The translations under genes were made by a program, and so were the position numbers. Source: Ctenosaura bakeri (taxonomy: Eukaryota; Chordata; Lepidosauria; Squamata; Iguanidae). Taken from it: DNA of 64,000 nucleotides. Numbering within the stretch: position 1 is the first letter of the stretch; each line of letters begins with the position of its first letter. Location of the stretch: assembly GCA_948474755.1 (NCBI GenBank), contig CAOLHI010001845.1:186001-250000 (forward strand), in the 5' to 3' direction. Positions 1-12,778 of the stretch are shown piece after piece. The notes beneath the pieces are model-generated. The model saw nothing but the letters and a program-made list of their open reading frames with translations, ran no database searches and was not told the origin of the DNA.

Positions 1-324
1 CTGCTGCTTCTAGCACTGCTTTTTTGCACCCCCCTGGCTTTGGCACCTGGGACATGTGCCCTACTTGCCCAACTGTGGATGTGCCTCTGAACAGATAGAA
101 TCATTTTTGTTTTTGTTTTTGTTGTTGTTGTTGTACCAAAGACTTAAAATTGGTGAAAGATAGTCCTAGCCAGCATCCTTGTCTCGTTCAGCAGTGTCCT
201 TTTCTATAAATGTAGAGATTTAACTCTCTGATATTTACAAATGGACTTGCTATCATTGTTAAGTTCGCTCTGAGATATGGTGACACTATCCTAGTGCTTT
301 CACCACAAGATTTATTGAGATGAG
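1..324. other. Unannotated sequence
   Basis: I see no gene here. The stretch holds a short GTTTTT/GTTGTT run near 108-135 and otherwise ordinary mixed sequence. Confidence 0.5.
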
Positions 325-462
325 GTTATTCACTTCCCTCCTCTAAGGCTAAGAGAGTATGACTTGCCCAAGGTCACCCACTGTGCTTTTGTGGATAGTT
401 GGGATTTGAACTCTGGTCTCCAGAAGTTCTAGTCCAACACTCAAACTGCTACTCTAAGCTGT
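325..462 (-). mobile_element. tRNA-headed SINE, partial
   Basis: Read on the minus strand, the sequence carries a tRNA-like B box (near GGAGACCAGAGTTCAAATCCC) followed by the body text that includes GTGACCTTGGGCAAGTCATAC. The same body recurs at 1152-1352, 17756-17957 and 46915-47103. The copy lacks the 3' tail and has no clear target duplication. The family assignment rests on similarity to the other copies in this window and on general knowledge of reptile tRNA SINEs. Confidence 0.65.
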
Positions 463-849
463 TTCTACAAATAGACTACAACTAATTCCAAAGGATTTAC
501 TATATGAATATGAGAGGCAGCAAGTAAAATGTAAGAGTCATCGCAGTCATCTAAAGTTTAGCCACCAGAGTATTGCAATCTGGTTTTGCTCTTTTCTTGC
601 AAAGTGGTATGGACATGATCATCTCTCAGTCTCACTTCCGTGGTGTTTCTATTAATCTTATCTGCATTTTCTGCCCATCCTTTTTTGTACATGGTTGTGA
701 GAGAGGGGGGAGTTACATAGGATGTGCATTTTGAAAGGTTTTTTAAAGCATGCATTTATTTATGCATTTTGTTCCAAGAGTAAGATATTCCTGAAGTCAT
801 GCAATGAATTACATGGCTCAGTGGAGAGAAGAAAAGGTCCAAACAAGTT

Positions 850-851
<2 letters not shown>
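463..851. other. Unannotated sequence
   Basis: I recognise no gene or repeat between the SINE fragment and the microsatellite. Confidence 0.5.

Positions 852-917
<66 letters not shown>
852..917. repeat. Compound microsatellite (TC)n(CA)n
   Basis: An uninterrupted run of TC dinucleotides passes directly into CA dinucleotides. Open frames crossing it are low-complexity artefacts. Confidence 0.97.
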
Positions 918-919
<2 letters not shown>

Positions 920-1151
920 TCTCTCAATCTCAAGCAACTATAAGCTCATGAAATGAAACATATGGAATAGAATCTTGGAGAAAGTTACATCCTACATAGT
1001 TTTGCTGAGGACAGGCAGATGACCCCTGTGACAAACAAGAAGGGGGAAATGAGGGCACTCAAAGCTATACACAGGGGTTTAGTGGTGTGTATGGGCCTTT
1101 ATCTTATAGCTGCAGCTAGTTTCTACTAAAAATCTATTCTGGAATATTAGG

Positions 1152-1352
1152 GGGTTGTTGTGTGCCTTCAAGAAATTTCTGACTTACGGTAGTCCTAAGT
1201 TGAACCTGTCACAGGGTTTTCTTGGCAAGATATGTCTTTGCCTTCTTCTGAGGCTGAGACAGTATGACTTGCTCTAGGTCACCCTGTAAGTTTCCTTGGC
1301 TGAGGAGGAATTCAAACCCTGGTCTCCAGAATCATAGTCCACACTGAATCTC
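1152..1352 (-). mobile_element. tRNA-headed SINE, near full length
   Basis: On the minus strand this copy has a B-box region (GACCAGGGTTTGAATTCC), a conserved body with GTGACCTAGAGCAAGTCATAC, the CAAGAAAACCCTGTGACAGG core, and a 3' tail ending CTTGAAGGCACACAACAAC. The core and tail also occur in the 5S-rRNA-headed SINEs of this window. No transcription unit is implied beyond the decayed internal RNA polymerase III promoter. Confidence 0.8.
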
Positions 1353-4300
1353 TTCAAATACTGGAATACTATGCAATATTCCACAGCCCACATTGTTCTA
1401 GATTCAAGTATAGAAAGTACTGAATTTCTTAAGTCAGTTTAACTCAGAGGATTTATGTTCAAGTCTTTATTTGAATTTTTCCCCTCCTTCCTAGTGACTC
1501 TAACATCCATCCACAGAACAGTCTGGGAGATTGATTTTACAGATCATTATCATAAGCAACAACAATACCTCAAAAAGGTGAACATGAGCATTAAAAAGGG
1601 AGGAGGAGATTTTGTGGAAAACAAAGTATAAGAAAATTTGGCTTTAGAGACAAAGTGAATTGTAACATCTCCCAGCTCCTCTCACAATTATCTCCTAGCA
1701 AGATGAAGATTTATGGAGCCCTGTTTGTGAGATGAGCAATAGTTTCCTTCCCAACCACCGGTTATTGACCAGAAAATGTTCATTCCATAGAGCTAGAGGT
1801 TGGATAGCCATTTATCTCCCTTTCAGGGGCATGCTATCATGAAAATGATTAAATGTGGGGTATGGGAGGGAAGGCTATGGGAAATCCACCTGGTAAAGCT
1901 TTCAGATGCATCAGTGTCAACATGTAAATGGTAGCATTTGAGTCAATGTTGAAGAAAAAAAGTTGCTACAGAATTGCTCTCTTCCCCCTGCCTGCCCCAT
2001 TCTTACCCTGGAGGTGAAGTTCCCGGTTCGTGAGGGCAGCCTGATACATTTTGCAACCTGAAGCGGAGCAGCAAATGATTCCTCACAAGTCAAGACACAT
2101 AGTCCTTAAATCCAGTGATGATTGGTGGTTTCCATGTCAGTGAGGTAATGAATCTGCTCTTGGTTTTAATCTGAACTTTAAAGGAGCTATCCAAGGTACT
2201 AAAATATATCCTTACAAAAGTTTTAATATCTAGTGCACTCCACTTTCAAAGTGATTCAGCTGGGAATATTTTCTGATCCACATTGAGATTTCCAATATAT
2301 GAAAAGTTCTAGAAATGTCTCATGTCTGCAGGAATGTTTGGGAGTGTATAATCAACATATATATAAAAAAGCCTTAATACCCATGCTGCCAAACACATCT
2401 TCACCAGCAATGGAAGTGTAACCATCAGCTGCTCAAGTTTGTTTTTTTGAAAAATGTAACCAACACAAATGCAAAAGATCTGTTGGGATAGTTTTTATCC
2501 CAATAATTTTTGTACATATGCATACACAGAGCAGAGGGATGAAACTTGAAAGCATCATTTTTATAGGTCTTCAGGGGACAATCTTGTAGAAGATTGTACC
2601 TCTAGATCCGTGTGAACTCTGCAACTGGGCATGACTTGAAGGGACATATATGTCCCCAAATGAGGGAAGACATGAGATAAAAATGTATTTATTTCAGTGT
2701 CAGCCACTACACTATCATGGGCTCAGCATGAAAAATGAAGCCTGCTTAGAAAAGGGCTCCAGACACGTAACGCTGGATTATGTAATTGATTTGCAGCTAT
2801 GGTGCCTTACTCAAGGGCCCTAACTAGATTCACTTAACAGATACAGTGAAACGCAGCCAGATTATGGCAGGCTTTGGATACCTTTATAATAATACATATT
2901 TCTAAGGGTACAACTTTTGCAGAAGATTAATAGTTATCCGAATGCCAGATGGCTGCCTATGCTGTGAGCTTGTCAACAGGAAAACGTTGGAGAAGCCACA
3001 ACATTCCCACCCACAGGTAGATGCCTCAGATGATCTAAGTCATTCTAAAGTGAGTAGAAAAGGGAGAACCATGGAGCACTTGTCCCCTAAGTGCTCTTAT
3101 TAGCACTTACGCCATCGAATACCATCTGGTATCTTTTCATTTAGAATTGTTGTAAACAAGGATTTAAGACATGATATCCTATATCTCTGAAATATATCTG
3201 CAGCCACTTCCTTATGCTGCATAGCTTTTTTTTGTTTTTGTTTCTATCTTTCCCCATTTCCCTCCTCCTCATCTCCTCCCCCAGCCACCTTATGCTAAGA
3301 CAAGGACATTAAATATTAAAAGTCAAATTCTTCCCTACCCTCTATCCATCTTTTTTAAAAAATGGTACAGAACTTTTAATAGCACTGGATGAAATTCTGA
3401 CTTGCATGACTTGGTGGTAGCTTTCCATCAGTTTTCCAAATTTCAATCAGGAAAATTTTAGCAGGAACAAGTTTAGATGAGTTCTTTTCCCCCCTGTTTC
3501 ACTACATGGGGTGTTTTAAAGATTACCTAGAAACTGCAGCTGAAGGTGAGGCAAAATGGCTTTAAAGGAATATGAAGCCTTTCACCTTAGAGAAGAGAGC
3601 ACTACCCACCTCAGTCTTAATGCCATTGCTTTTAGGAATTCCTAAGAGAGTATTAAGAGTTTTCTCAGTTTTAAAGGGACATCAGTGACTGCTCAGTGCA
3701 ACAATCATTACACCAATCCTCATCCTCTTCTCAGACCTATCTGTATCATTAACAACAAATGTACATCACACTAAGTGAAGGACATCTTTCTTAATATCCT
3801 AAAAGGTAAGGCTCAAGAAAGAGAATGGGCATGCCGAAAAAGGACAAGTGAAACTATGAAAGGAGCCAAGGACATCAAGGAAGAGCACGCAAGTACAGCA
3901 AAGGTTAAAGAAGAAAATCTGGGTACCAGACCTTTTTTTTTTTTCCAGTCACATTTCCTTACACATTTCCTACCATTTGAGGGGGGGCATCTCACTAGCT
4001 ATCAGTAATGTATGTCTAGCATAAGTATTTTTGTTCATTTTAAATAAGGCAGAGGGGAATCTAAATAGTGCTCCCTGAATTGAATTGTTCACGGCTCACA
4101 TGTCAATCAGCTATGATGATATTCATTTAGCTGTCTGTAATTAATCTTGGGCAAAATGGAATTCCACAGTAAATCTTAATTATGACCAGATGTGTTTCAA
4201 TACAGACTTTCAACCCTCCAATTGCCCAATATGGCCTCACTTGCTTTTTGAATATAAATCATTAATTAACTCAGTAAATAATCACAGGCATGCTGTAAGC

Positions 4301-5305
4301 ATAATGAGGGACCTATTAACTCTGCTGAAAATACTAAGGGCAAGATACATTGCTGGGAAAGCAAATAGATGCTTAATATAGGAAGAAGCCCCAGATGGGG
4401 CTCAAGATATGCAGCCCGGCTCCCAGATGGCATTTCGCCAACAATGTGCCTGTGCATCACAAGTGATGTTTAATGGAGGGCTCACAGCAGAGAGAACTTG
4501 CATGACCAAGAGACTGACAACCAAGAAAAAGCAAATGTGGGAAAAACTGTGATTCACAGTTTCCTTCATCTAGCCCTAGGGCTTGCAGGGTTGCCCAAAC
4601 TCACACCTGCCAGAGATCTTGAGTTAGTGTCCCAAGCAGCGTCCAAAGGGCACTCACCCAAGGACATCGCCATTGAGAAGGGGGACATCAGACAGTTTTG
4701 TTTTCTCCTGCAGTTGATTTTTTTTAAGACCTCAAGTTCTTTTTGTCCTGAATATGAATACATTTGCGCATTTGGGTAAATTCTTTTAGAAATACAATGG
4801 ACACAAAATTTCTCCCCATTTTTACCAGCCCAATTCAACAGGCATAGCTGTTCCAAGGATGCAAAGACCCATGTTGTATCTACCTGCCATTTAAGTAATA
4901 AAGTAATTTATTTCTTTAAGTAATAAAGAAAATGAGCCTGTCAGAAAAGGAAAAATAAAGAAGAGTTAGATATCCTAATTCAACATAAACATGGTTGGAT
5001 AAATTGGGATTTGAAGCTAGATTTTAAGAGCTAAGCACTCAAATCCCTGGGGCTGGATGAAGGAATCTGTGGGTTTGCTGTCTCTCACATTTTGGTGTTT
5101 TTATGGGGGGGGGTTCTATGTAAAAATGACCCTTACCATTTTTCTTTACCAATTATTAGAACATCACCATTGTTGGTAAATTCTTCCCAAAAATGGATTG
5201 GAGTAAAGTATTAATCCATCCTACTTGAACCAGTAGGCCAGAGCATGTTAAAGTGTTGGGGGGAAAACACTTACAGGAAGATTCAACTACCTTCACACTA
5301 GGGAC

Positions 5306-5308
<3 letters not shown>
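1353..5308. other. Gene-free stretch, mostly unrecognised
   Basis: I find no exon or RNA gene. Short poly-T, poly-G and AT-rich tracts are scattered through it. Around 2118-2216 lies one arm of a palindromic repeat also present at 59680-59872. Open frames near 3775, 4190 and 4498 are short, lack any family resemblance and look random. Confidence 0.5.
2118..2216. mobile_element. Single arm of a palindromic MITE
   Basis: The text GATTGGTGGTTTCCATGTCA, followed by CTGAACTTTAAAGGAGCTATCCAAGGTAC, matches the arms of the inverted-repeat element at 59680-59872 (GGTGGCTGAT ends, then TTTAAAAG..CTATCCAAG). Only one arm is recognisable and no target duplication was found. Confidence 0.45.
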
Positions 5309-5392
<84 letters not shown>

Positions 5393-5431
5393 TTCCTTCC
5401 TTCCTTCCTTCCTTCCTTCCTTCCTTCCTTC
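5309..5431. repeat. Compound microsatellite (TTTC)n(TTCC)n
   Basis: About twenty TTTC units run into about eleven TTCC units. The Phe/Leu/Ser-rich and Lys/Glu/Arg-rich frames that cross it on either strand are artefacts. Confidence 0.98.
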
Positions 5432-6604
5432 AGTTTTTTCTCATACTGAGAAAATTTTGCAGGTTTTGAAGGTAGGCTCACATTTTGGGGCTGTACAAAT
5501 ATCCACAAATATGTAGAATTTTCTTGCAGAATGTGTCTGGGGGTGTTGCATTACTTGCTGCCTCTACCTTACCACTACTGCTGCCCCTACTGCTTTGGTT
5601 AGCTTGCTACCTTGATGCTCTCCACTTATTTGCCTTCCAATCTTCACTGTCTTTCCCTCTGCCTCCTCTCCTTTCCTCCCTCTTTTCTGTCTTCCATATT
5701 CACTGATCTTCTTCCCATGGTTCTTCTTCCTCTTCTTTGATCCCCTCTTCTTCTTTCTTCCCACTTCTCCCAGCAAGGCTACATAAAAAAATAATGTCAG
5801 AGGAGAAGCAAGGTGAGCACATTATATCCTCTGAGTAGACCTGACTGAATCCTATGGCTTGACTCTCATATAGGAGAAGAACTTGCCTCCGCCATGCATC
5901 AGCTAGTTACCTGATGTGCCTTCCCCAAATCCACCAAAACCCATGGCTTTCCAGGAAGGAGACTGGCATGCAGAGAGAAAAGGTACTGTCCCATGCCCCA
6001 CTGCTCTGCAAAACCAGCTGTCTGTGAGTCAGGGCCAGGGCTTTATGTCAGGCCAGGACTATGGGCGAGATTCTTCTTGCTGGAATTTCCCTACACTAGG
6101 CACCCCACTTTTTGTCTGTTGTTTCTACACACATAGCATTGTTATGCAATATTGGACACTCTGCAAGCCTACTGTCAAGCAGCTCTGTCTCCCCACCACC
6201 ACCACCAAAATAGGTGATTGTGCAGAGAAAAAGAAGTGTCTGAACAAGGCCATAATTTCAGATATGTCCCTCAAGCTTTTATTACAAGTAGCACAAGTGT
6301 GTTGACCTTGAGGACTTTAGATACTGTATTTTAAACTTGAGGGGAAGGGACAAAATTCAAACAAATATAGAAAAAGGAGGTAATCTCTTGTATGTTTCTG
6401 GTACCCACATCTATGTCCAGCACTGAGAGGTTATAAGATCAGTGAAGATAAAAGAGAGGAGAAGAGAGCTGAAAGTAAAACTATAGTGAACACTGAAAAT
6501 GTAGGGAGCCTCTAAGCATTTATAAAGGTATGCAAGAGGCCAGACTGAATTGAATTTAGCTCACTTTGTCTCTCCATAAATTGAATGAATCTGAAGTCAA
6601 CATG
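5432..6604. other. Unannotated sequence
   Basis: Pyrimidine-rich sequence (about 5630-5770) is followed by unremarkable DNA. I recognise no gene. A 129-codon frame at 5916-6305 has no recognisable domain. Confidence 0.5.
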
Positions 6605-7105
6605 GGCCCTTTCCGCACAAGGAAGTTAAGACAGGCCAAGGCGTCCTGTCACGGAGGTCGTCCACACCTTGGATCGGACTAGGTTCAGACTATTTACCTT
6701 AGTTCTGCACCTAAGTCTGATCCAAAATGCCCCCAAGTGGTCCTCCAGTATGCTATGTGAAGACCAGAAAAAACAGGTCTTTCAATTTTCCGAAGCACAC
6801 CATTTTGTTCCTGCTCAGTTGTGCAAATACACAGATTCGCACCAATGCGAGCCTGAGATCAGCGGAGGGCAGACTGTGGGAGTGGCCAGCTTCAGCAGTT
6901 AGTCCGTACCCACAAACAACCGGAATCCGCCATTTTGTAAGCCTCACCAGTGCGGATCTAAAGACCTTGCACTGCTCTGCATCGCCCTGGAACAAACAGA
7001 GAAGCCCTGCAGAAGGGCTTAAGGAACAGTCAGCATTGCTTCAAGCCAAGAAGAACCAGTAAGTAATGGCACGGAGTGATTCACTCACCTCGTGCGGAAA
7101 GGGCC
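6605..7105. mobile_element. Harbinger-like MITE, 501 bp
   Basis: The ends are inverted repeats: GGCCCTTTCCGCACAAGG at the left and its near complement CCTCGTGCGGAAAGGGCC at the right. A direct 3-bp duplication ATG flanks it (6602-6604 and 7106-7108). A 3-bp duplication with G-rich ends fits the PIF/Harbinger superfamily. No transposase is encoded, so this is a non-autonomous element. Copies with similar ends lie at 10769, 16903, 53462 and 56922. Confidence 0.8.
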
Positions 7106-8443
7106 ATGGTCTATTTCCATTTCTGTAATATCACCACACATAGTTTGAATCTATCCTTGCTTCAAAATAAGTGGAAGTGTCTCAAGATATGGAGTGGACC
7201 ACTTCAAACTACAAATTTTGTACGAACCAAGCTTATGGGGAAAATAATATAAAATAAATAAATCCCTCCCCTCCTCCATCCATCCCTGGAAGTAGAACAC
7301 TGGCACAGTAGGAAAGGAGACAAAGAAATACTTTCTGCATAATGCTAAGTTTCTACTTAGATTTCCACTTAGCATTTCTACTTAGATTTAAAAAAAGAAA
7401 AGAAAATTGAGATGTCCCTCATGCTCAGATCCATTGATGTGATCACATAGCCAGTTAAGTATCCTTCCTCTTTAATTGAAGACAAACTCAGGATCTTACT
7501 AAACTTTTTAGAAAATGAGTACAGTTATATAAAACAACTGGGGTTCGGCCCCCGTCTCTACCAAGTCAACATAAGAGATGTCCAGAGTTCAATCATCCAA
7601 AGCCACTAAGGCAAGATGCTCCAAGAATCAATTGAAATACATTAATGCATGGATCAAGAGTATGTTTGCCTTGCTCATCAAGCGGGGGGGGGCAAGAATC
7701 CTGTGGCAGAGGATGTGCCTTTCCAGCAACCACTCCTGTGTCTTGATGGTTCAAGAAGTCTCTAGCCTCTGAGCCGGCTCAGCCTGTCCTTACTCTGTTC
7801 AAATTTTTTGTCCTCTGGTTCATCTCTTGCACTTCAGACTAGCTGCTGGACTTCTGCCTTCTGCCTTCTTTCTCACTCTTGCTTTTTCCATCAATAACAG
7901 TCCACCCCTGCTCCCTTCCAAAGGAAGCTATAATCATTGTCTCCTGCAGTGAAAGTGCAACCACTGCACTTCCCACCACTCACCAAGTGGGGAAGGCAAC
8001 TGAAGCCCCACATTATACAGTAGCTGCAGAGGAAAGCTCCCTTTGAGCTTTGATGGTATGCATCTGCAGCTTGTAATTCTCTTACCTCCAGATCTGGGGC
8101 TTCTGTCTCCTTCTTCCTCAGCAGGCAAAGTCAGACCCCACAGAGAAGCATAGACCATGGGTGACTTAAGACAAAGGTCAGCATCCTTGTCTTCTTTCAC
8201 CTCTGACCTCTGTTCACCTGGTGTCCCTCCATCCCTGCTTCCCTTCCTCACTGCCCTTTTGCACTTAACCACCTCCTCCTAATGCCTCAAATCCCCTTCC
8301 TTTCCTGCCTAATAAGTTTTTCTTTTGAGCTGTGGCTGAGGTAGGAAGCTCATGGAGTTTTCTGGGTTCCTGTCCTCTGGGGTTTTCTGGGTTCCTGTCC
8401 TCTGGGGTCTACAACCAGTTCACTGCTGGCCTCTCGCACCTAA
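7106..8443. other. Unannotated sequence
   Basis: No recognisable gene or repeat family. A CCTGTCCTCTGGGGT direct repeat lies near 8370-8408. The minus-strand frame at 7934-8272 has no recognisable domain. Confidence 0.45.
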
Positions 8444-8634
8444 GGTCATTTCTGTACTACACTGTTATAGTGCTATTATTCCACTCTCGACATCTTGTTG
8501 AATTTCGGGGCTTGTAGTTTACTGAGACCAAAGAGCTCTCTGGCTGAGAATTTTAAATGCCTCTCCATAAACTGTAAATCCCAGGATTCCATAGGATGTT
8601 GAAAGTGGCATAACAGTGTAGTTCAAAAATGACC
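8444..8634. mobile_element. Palindromic MITE, about 191 bp
   Basis: Ends GGTCATTTCTGTACTACACTGTTAT and, in complement, GGTCATTTTTGAACTACACTGTTAT form terminal inverted repeats that extend inward as a long imperfect palindrome. Flanks TAA (8441-8443) and TGA (8635-8637) could be a decayed 3-bp duplication. A sister copy lies at 60873-61078. Confidence 0.75.
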
Positions 8635-10768
8635 TGAGTGAATAAGTTGCTGGGAACAGCAGACTCCCTGCTGCCTCTATGTTCCTGCCATGGAACAGAT
8701 TCACATTCAAAACATTCAAAAACACATTCAAAAACAGATCTTCTCACCTCTTATCTGAACTTGTATAGTCCATTCTGTTTTCTCAGTATCCTACTATCTC
8801 CAATTAGGATTTGAACTGCATTGTGGAAATGTATCTCAAATAATCATCCCCTGACAAAAAATCTTGGAGAAGCTTTCTGCACCAGAAAACTGTCAGAAAC
8901 AGCCCCAGAAGATTGCAATGGTCTAACCTGGATATATCAAAGCATGAAGAACAGTAGCCACATCAGCCTTTTCCAAGAAATGCTCCTTCTGTTCTGTGGA
9001 CTGAAGCTGGACTGATTATTCTCCACTCACTTTTGTGGGATTTTTTTTTCCACACACATGAAAATGGAAGAAATATCAGTAATTAAAGGGGTGAGAGAAG
9101 TGTCAATGAAGATGCAACAGGGCTGCCAAGGGCAGCCAAGCCACTCAGTGAAATGACAGAAAATCTCTTTTTGGTTGATTGGTTGGTCTCTAATTAAAGA
9201 AGAAGGAAAAATCACAAGGTCACCTCATCTTTAAAGATAAGCCCATTACTTCTTGAATCCTTGGAAGTATTTTTGCTTTCCCCCACAAAATATTGAAAAA
9301 TTGCTAGACCAAATACTTCATGACAGCACTGGTGAATGGTCACTTTGGGCCACATCAGCAACATGGCTTTCTGGAAGCAATATTTGATCAAGCAGTAGAG
9401 GCAGACTACAGATGTAATCTTTCAAAAGACAGACGTCTTCATCTATCTAGTCTGATTTAAGTCTCAGATCACATGAAGCAAAGCAGAGCCACCAGACGAT
9501 GGCAGACCTCTCCTGCTTCCTGGAAAGGTGATACAGAGCTGGATAACACCCACACAGTAATTTTACAACACTCCAAATACCTGGACAACTTCTTCAGGTA
9601 GTTATAAATATCTCCTAAACAGTATAGGTGACATGAAGAAACCCTATGGGACATCCTCTCGCACAAAATGCCAAAGAGCAGTCTAGTTGTGTACTTGTAC
9701 TGTGATCTTCTGAGGCCTACCAAGTAGGAATAGAATGAATAACATCCTACTCAGACCCAGCTAGACAAACCAGCATGATGCCAAGGATACCAATATGAAC
9801 CTATGTTTGGCCCATTGTAGATCATTTCATAGTTATTTATCGTTAATCTCAATTGTCATTTGGTTGAAACTGTTAACCAGCTTAAATAATTCCTTTTGCA
9901 TTCTTGGTGGATTTTGTCATCCTTTTGACATCTTTCACAATTTCAGCCCAGAGTTATTTTTTGACACTCCTTCCAGCTGTTGTCCTTCAAGAGTTTGGTC
10001 CATTCCTGGGTATGATCTGCCCTGCACCTTCTTCAGTAAAGGCAGATGTAGAGAATCATTCAGATTTTTACTGTAGAATCTTCCTATCCTCTTGTGAGAT
10101 TCATTTGTTATTTTCTAACGGTACAACATCCCACGTATCTTTTTTTTTTTTTTTAAGTATTGCAAAGAGTCAATGCTTAAAGCAATTCATGAACAGTATG
10201 GATTCTTCTAACAAACTGTTTCTCAAGGTACCTCTGATAAATCTGATACTCTCTTTTTTCCTCCATCAAGATTTTGCCATTAACATTTAAATGAATGAAT
10301 ACCCTCAAAAGAATATATTTTGTATAAATTCATTCTTGCGCTGGTGAAAACCTGTCATATTTCTCATATCTATTGACTCAAACATCTCTGTCTACTTCTA
10401 CAGTATTCAGTACTATATAAAGGATGCTTTTTGGGAAATGTGGGAAACAGTCCCAAATCTCTCAAGCAGAGTAATCAAACTGGCAAGGCAGATGCTGAAC
10501 AACTAGTTTTATGTCCATGCCCACATACCCACAGGGTCTAACAATGAAAAGAAAATAACTATAGTCTTATTTGTAAAGTATATGAGAATAGCTTTACTTA
10601 CAAAAACTTACGCATAGTAAAATACACAATCTAATGAAGGAGAGGAAATTGAAAAAATGGCTACAAGTCAAAATTATGCAAGAAGAGAGTGGGTGTGATA
10701 AATCAAACAGGAAAAAAGCATACAAAGTAGAAATTCTTGAATACAGGCATGCAGCAATGGCTAACTTA
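8635..10768. other. Gene-free stretch
   Basis: I see no gene. About 9450-9760 may be LINE-derived text, based only on a stretch resembling a decayed LINE 3' region, and I do not assign it firmly. The 93- and 128-codon frames near 9795-10290 are Ser/Phe/Leu-rich and show no domain. Confidence 0.4.
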
Positions 10769-11247
10769 CGCCATTTCTGCACAAGGTCGATACATCACAG
10801 TACGTCGAATTCTTACCCTCCCGTTGTAGCATTTTACCATTATAGTTTTCCTCATAGTTCCGCATGTTTTCAGCTCTTAGCATGGTTCACTGCAATGAGA
10901 AACTGCTGTATCAGAAAACTGGAAAAACTCTGATGTAAATCTCCCAAACCGGTTCTGCTTTGTTTTTCACCTACATACAGAAGCATAACATTGATTCACA
11001 ACACAGAAGTGGCTGGCTATGGGTGTTCACAGACCAAAAACAGACCAATCAGTGATGGTGGGGCAGGGTGAGGGAGGGGAAAGGAAGTGACTGGGGACAT
11101 GCTGATGTGGAAGCAACAACTACTGTTCTCCGGTTTAAAATGGTGTAATTTGGAGGGGCTGCAGACAGCTCAGTTTCAGAATCTGGGTATAAAACACCAC
11201 TCTTGAAACACAGTTAAATACTCCTCCCTTCTCGTGTGGAAATGGCT
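10769..11247. mobile_element. Harbinger-like MITE, about 479 bp
   Basis: The left end (GCCATTTCTGCACAAGG) and right end (CTCGTGTGGAAATGGCT) are imperfect inverted repeats of the GGCCNTTTCNNCAC type seen at 6605. Possible 3-bp duplications are TTA (10766-10768) and CTA (11248-11250). No transposase frame is visible. Confidence 0.6.
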
Positions 11248-11255
11248 CTATACAG

Positions 11256-11327
11256 ATTGTTGTTGTTGAGTGCCTGGTCTCCAGGGTGATAGTCCAGTGC
11301 TCAAACCCCAACACCAGACTGGCTTTC
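11256..11327 (-). mobile_element. tRNA-headed SINE fragment
   Basis: A short piece contains the B-box part of the tRNA SINE (TGGTCTCCAGGGTGATAGTCC, minus orientation) fused to a GTTGTTGTTG tail. Most of the body is deleted. Confidence 0.5.
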
Positions 11328-11331
11328 CTTA

Positions 11332-12243
11332 TGTTACCCTGTTTACTGGGGGTCCTGGGAGGGACACCTAAATAACCAAACAACAACACACTTTGGGGAA
11401 AATTAGCTTAGAGCACTGCTGGCAAAACAAGAGGCAGGGTAACGCAGCAGGATCTTGTAACCCAATGTATACGGGGTCAGGCCAAGTCAAGAAGCAAACC
11501 ATGTTGAAAATAAATGAATGATCTATATTAAATACAGGCACAAAATGTAAGCAACACACACACACAGAGATAACTAAAGAAATAAAGGTTTGAGTTGGAT
11601 AGCGGGATTTTTGAGAGGGATGGTTGATTCAGGTGATACAGAACCTGTTCCTGGAGTCTGGAAAGAAGATAGGGAGTGATGCTGGGGTGCGATGTAGCTC
11701 AGCACGTGGGGCTGAGGGGAAGCTCGCCAGGCAAAGTGGCAGCAGGATGGTCTGGAACTAGGAGCGATCCGAGGAAGGTCTCGGAATCGGGGGGTTTTAT
11801 AGAGGGAAATGTAACTGCAGGCTATGCCATACTTTGGGGAAAACAATGCGATTTAGGAGCGGGACAAAGCTTTGGAAAGGTCAGAATTTAGCATGATTGA
11901 GTTAAGTCTGAATTGACAAAGAGTTAGCCAGTATGCAAATGCTCAGTACTTGGCAGTTGAGTAGTCAGCTTGCTGGGTTGCCTGCTCAGGGCAGGGAGTC
12001 CTTTGTAAACAGTGTGCATACATAATTAAGGTGTTTGCAGAGAGGTCACCTAAAGCAAGGATCTGGCTATTTCTGGCCTGCCTGGGTGGAGAATGGAATG
12101 TCCAGCAAGTAGTGGCCACGCCTAGCCTGTACTTGTTCGGGGGCCTCACAAACACGTGGAGAGGGGTGATAGAAGAGAGCCAAATTATGATATCAAAATG
12201 ATATCTTTATGCTATCTTCAAGGAGGTCTAACCTGCAGTAACA
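11332..12243 (-). mobile_element. ERV-like solo LTR, minus orientation
   Basis: Read on the minus strand the segment starts TGTTACTGCAG, carries a TATA box (CTATAAAACC, near 11790) and ends CAGGGTAACA. The terminal repeats TGTTAC/GTAACA are perfect. Flanks CTTA (11328-11331) and CTTG (12244-12247) look like a 4-bp duplication with one change, as expected for gammaretrovirus-like insertions. Its 3' end (GGTGTCCCTC..GACC.CCAG..CAGGGTAACA) matches the plus-strand LTR at 24092-24907, so the two belong to related families. No internal gag, pol or env sequence is attached. Confidence 0.65.
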
Positions 12244-12611
12244 CTTGCACAGTTAGGCTTCTTCAAAAGCGGAAGGAAACTTGCAGTTTGACCAAATTAT
12301 AGACTTGTTAAATTGGAGTGTTATCACATTAAATAAAATTGGAGAGATAATTAACATTATTTAATTCTCAGTAAAAATACATGGGACTACAACATTAATT
12401 GTGCAATAAAGAGCAGAATTCAATAGTGTACTTCAATGGGTGAAATGAGAGAATCCTGTAGGAACAAGACAGGTGACTTCCCCACCCCTCATTCATCCCA
12501 TGTGCTCCTGAAATTCATTCTGAAAGGTTGGAAAGCCTACCAAAACTGATTTTCAGGCAGTGAAGAGGTTTGGGAAGAGAAGAGAATTCCATTGCACCTG
12601 TGGATTTAGAC

Positions 12612-12778
12612 CCTGAAGACACCAGAGCCCATCTGATCTTGGAAGCTAAGCAGGGTCAGCCTTGTGTTGCACTTGGATGGAAGATCATTGATGAATACCA
12701 GGTTCTGTAGGCTATATTTTAGAAGAAAGAAATGGGGTCACCATGTCAATAGGCAACTTGAAGGCACAGGCACATACC
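12612..12778 (+). mobile_element. 5S-rRNA-headed SINE
   Basis: The head matches the 3' two thirds of 5S rRNA: CATCTGATCTTGGAAGCTAAGCAGGGTC, then CTTGGATGG, GAATACCAGGT and CTGTAGGCTA. It is followed by a short body and a tail GGCAACTTGAAGGCACA. Divergence from 5S rRNA and the attached tail show a retroposed SINE, not a functional 5S gene. Confidence 0.85.

Noticed and set aside
4498..4856. Host exon candidate (overlapping 93- and 96-codon frames)
   Set aside because: Frames on both strands are of similar length, show no domain and have no convincing splice-site context.
5253..5516. Phe/Leu/Ser-rich open frame and its Lys/Glu/Arg-rich antisense frame
   Set aside because: Both are produced by the (TTTC)n(TTCC)n microsatellite.
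9795..10290. Overlapping 93- and 128-codon plus-strand frames
   Set aside because: Hydrophobic low-complexity composition without any motif; the length is within chance for AT/pyrimidine-rich DNA.
12612..12720. Functional 5S rRNA gene
   Set aside because: The 5' third of 5S rRNA is missing or diverged and a SINE body with tail is attached. The other 5S-like copies show the same structure.
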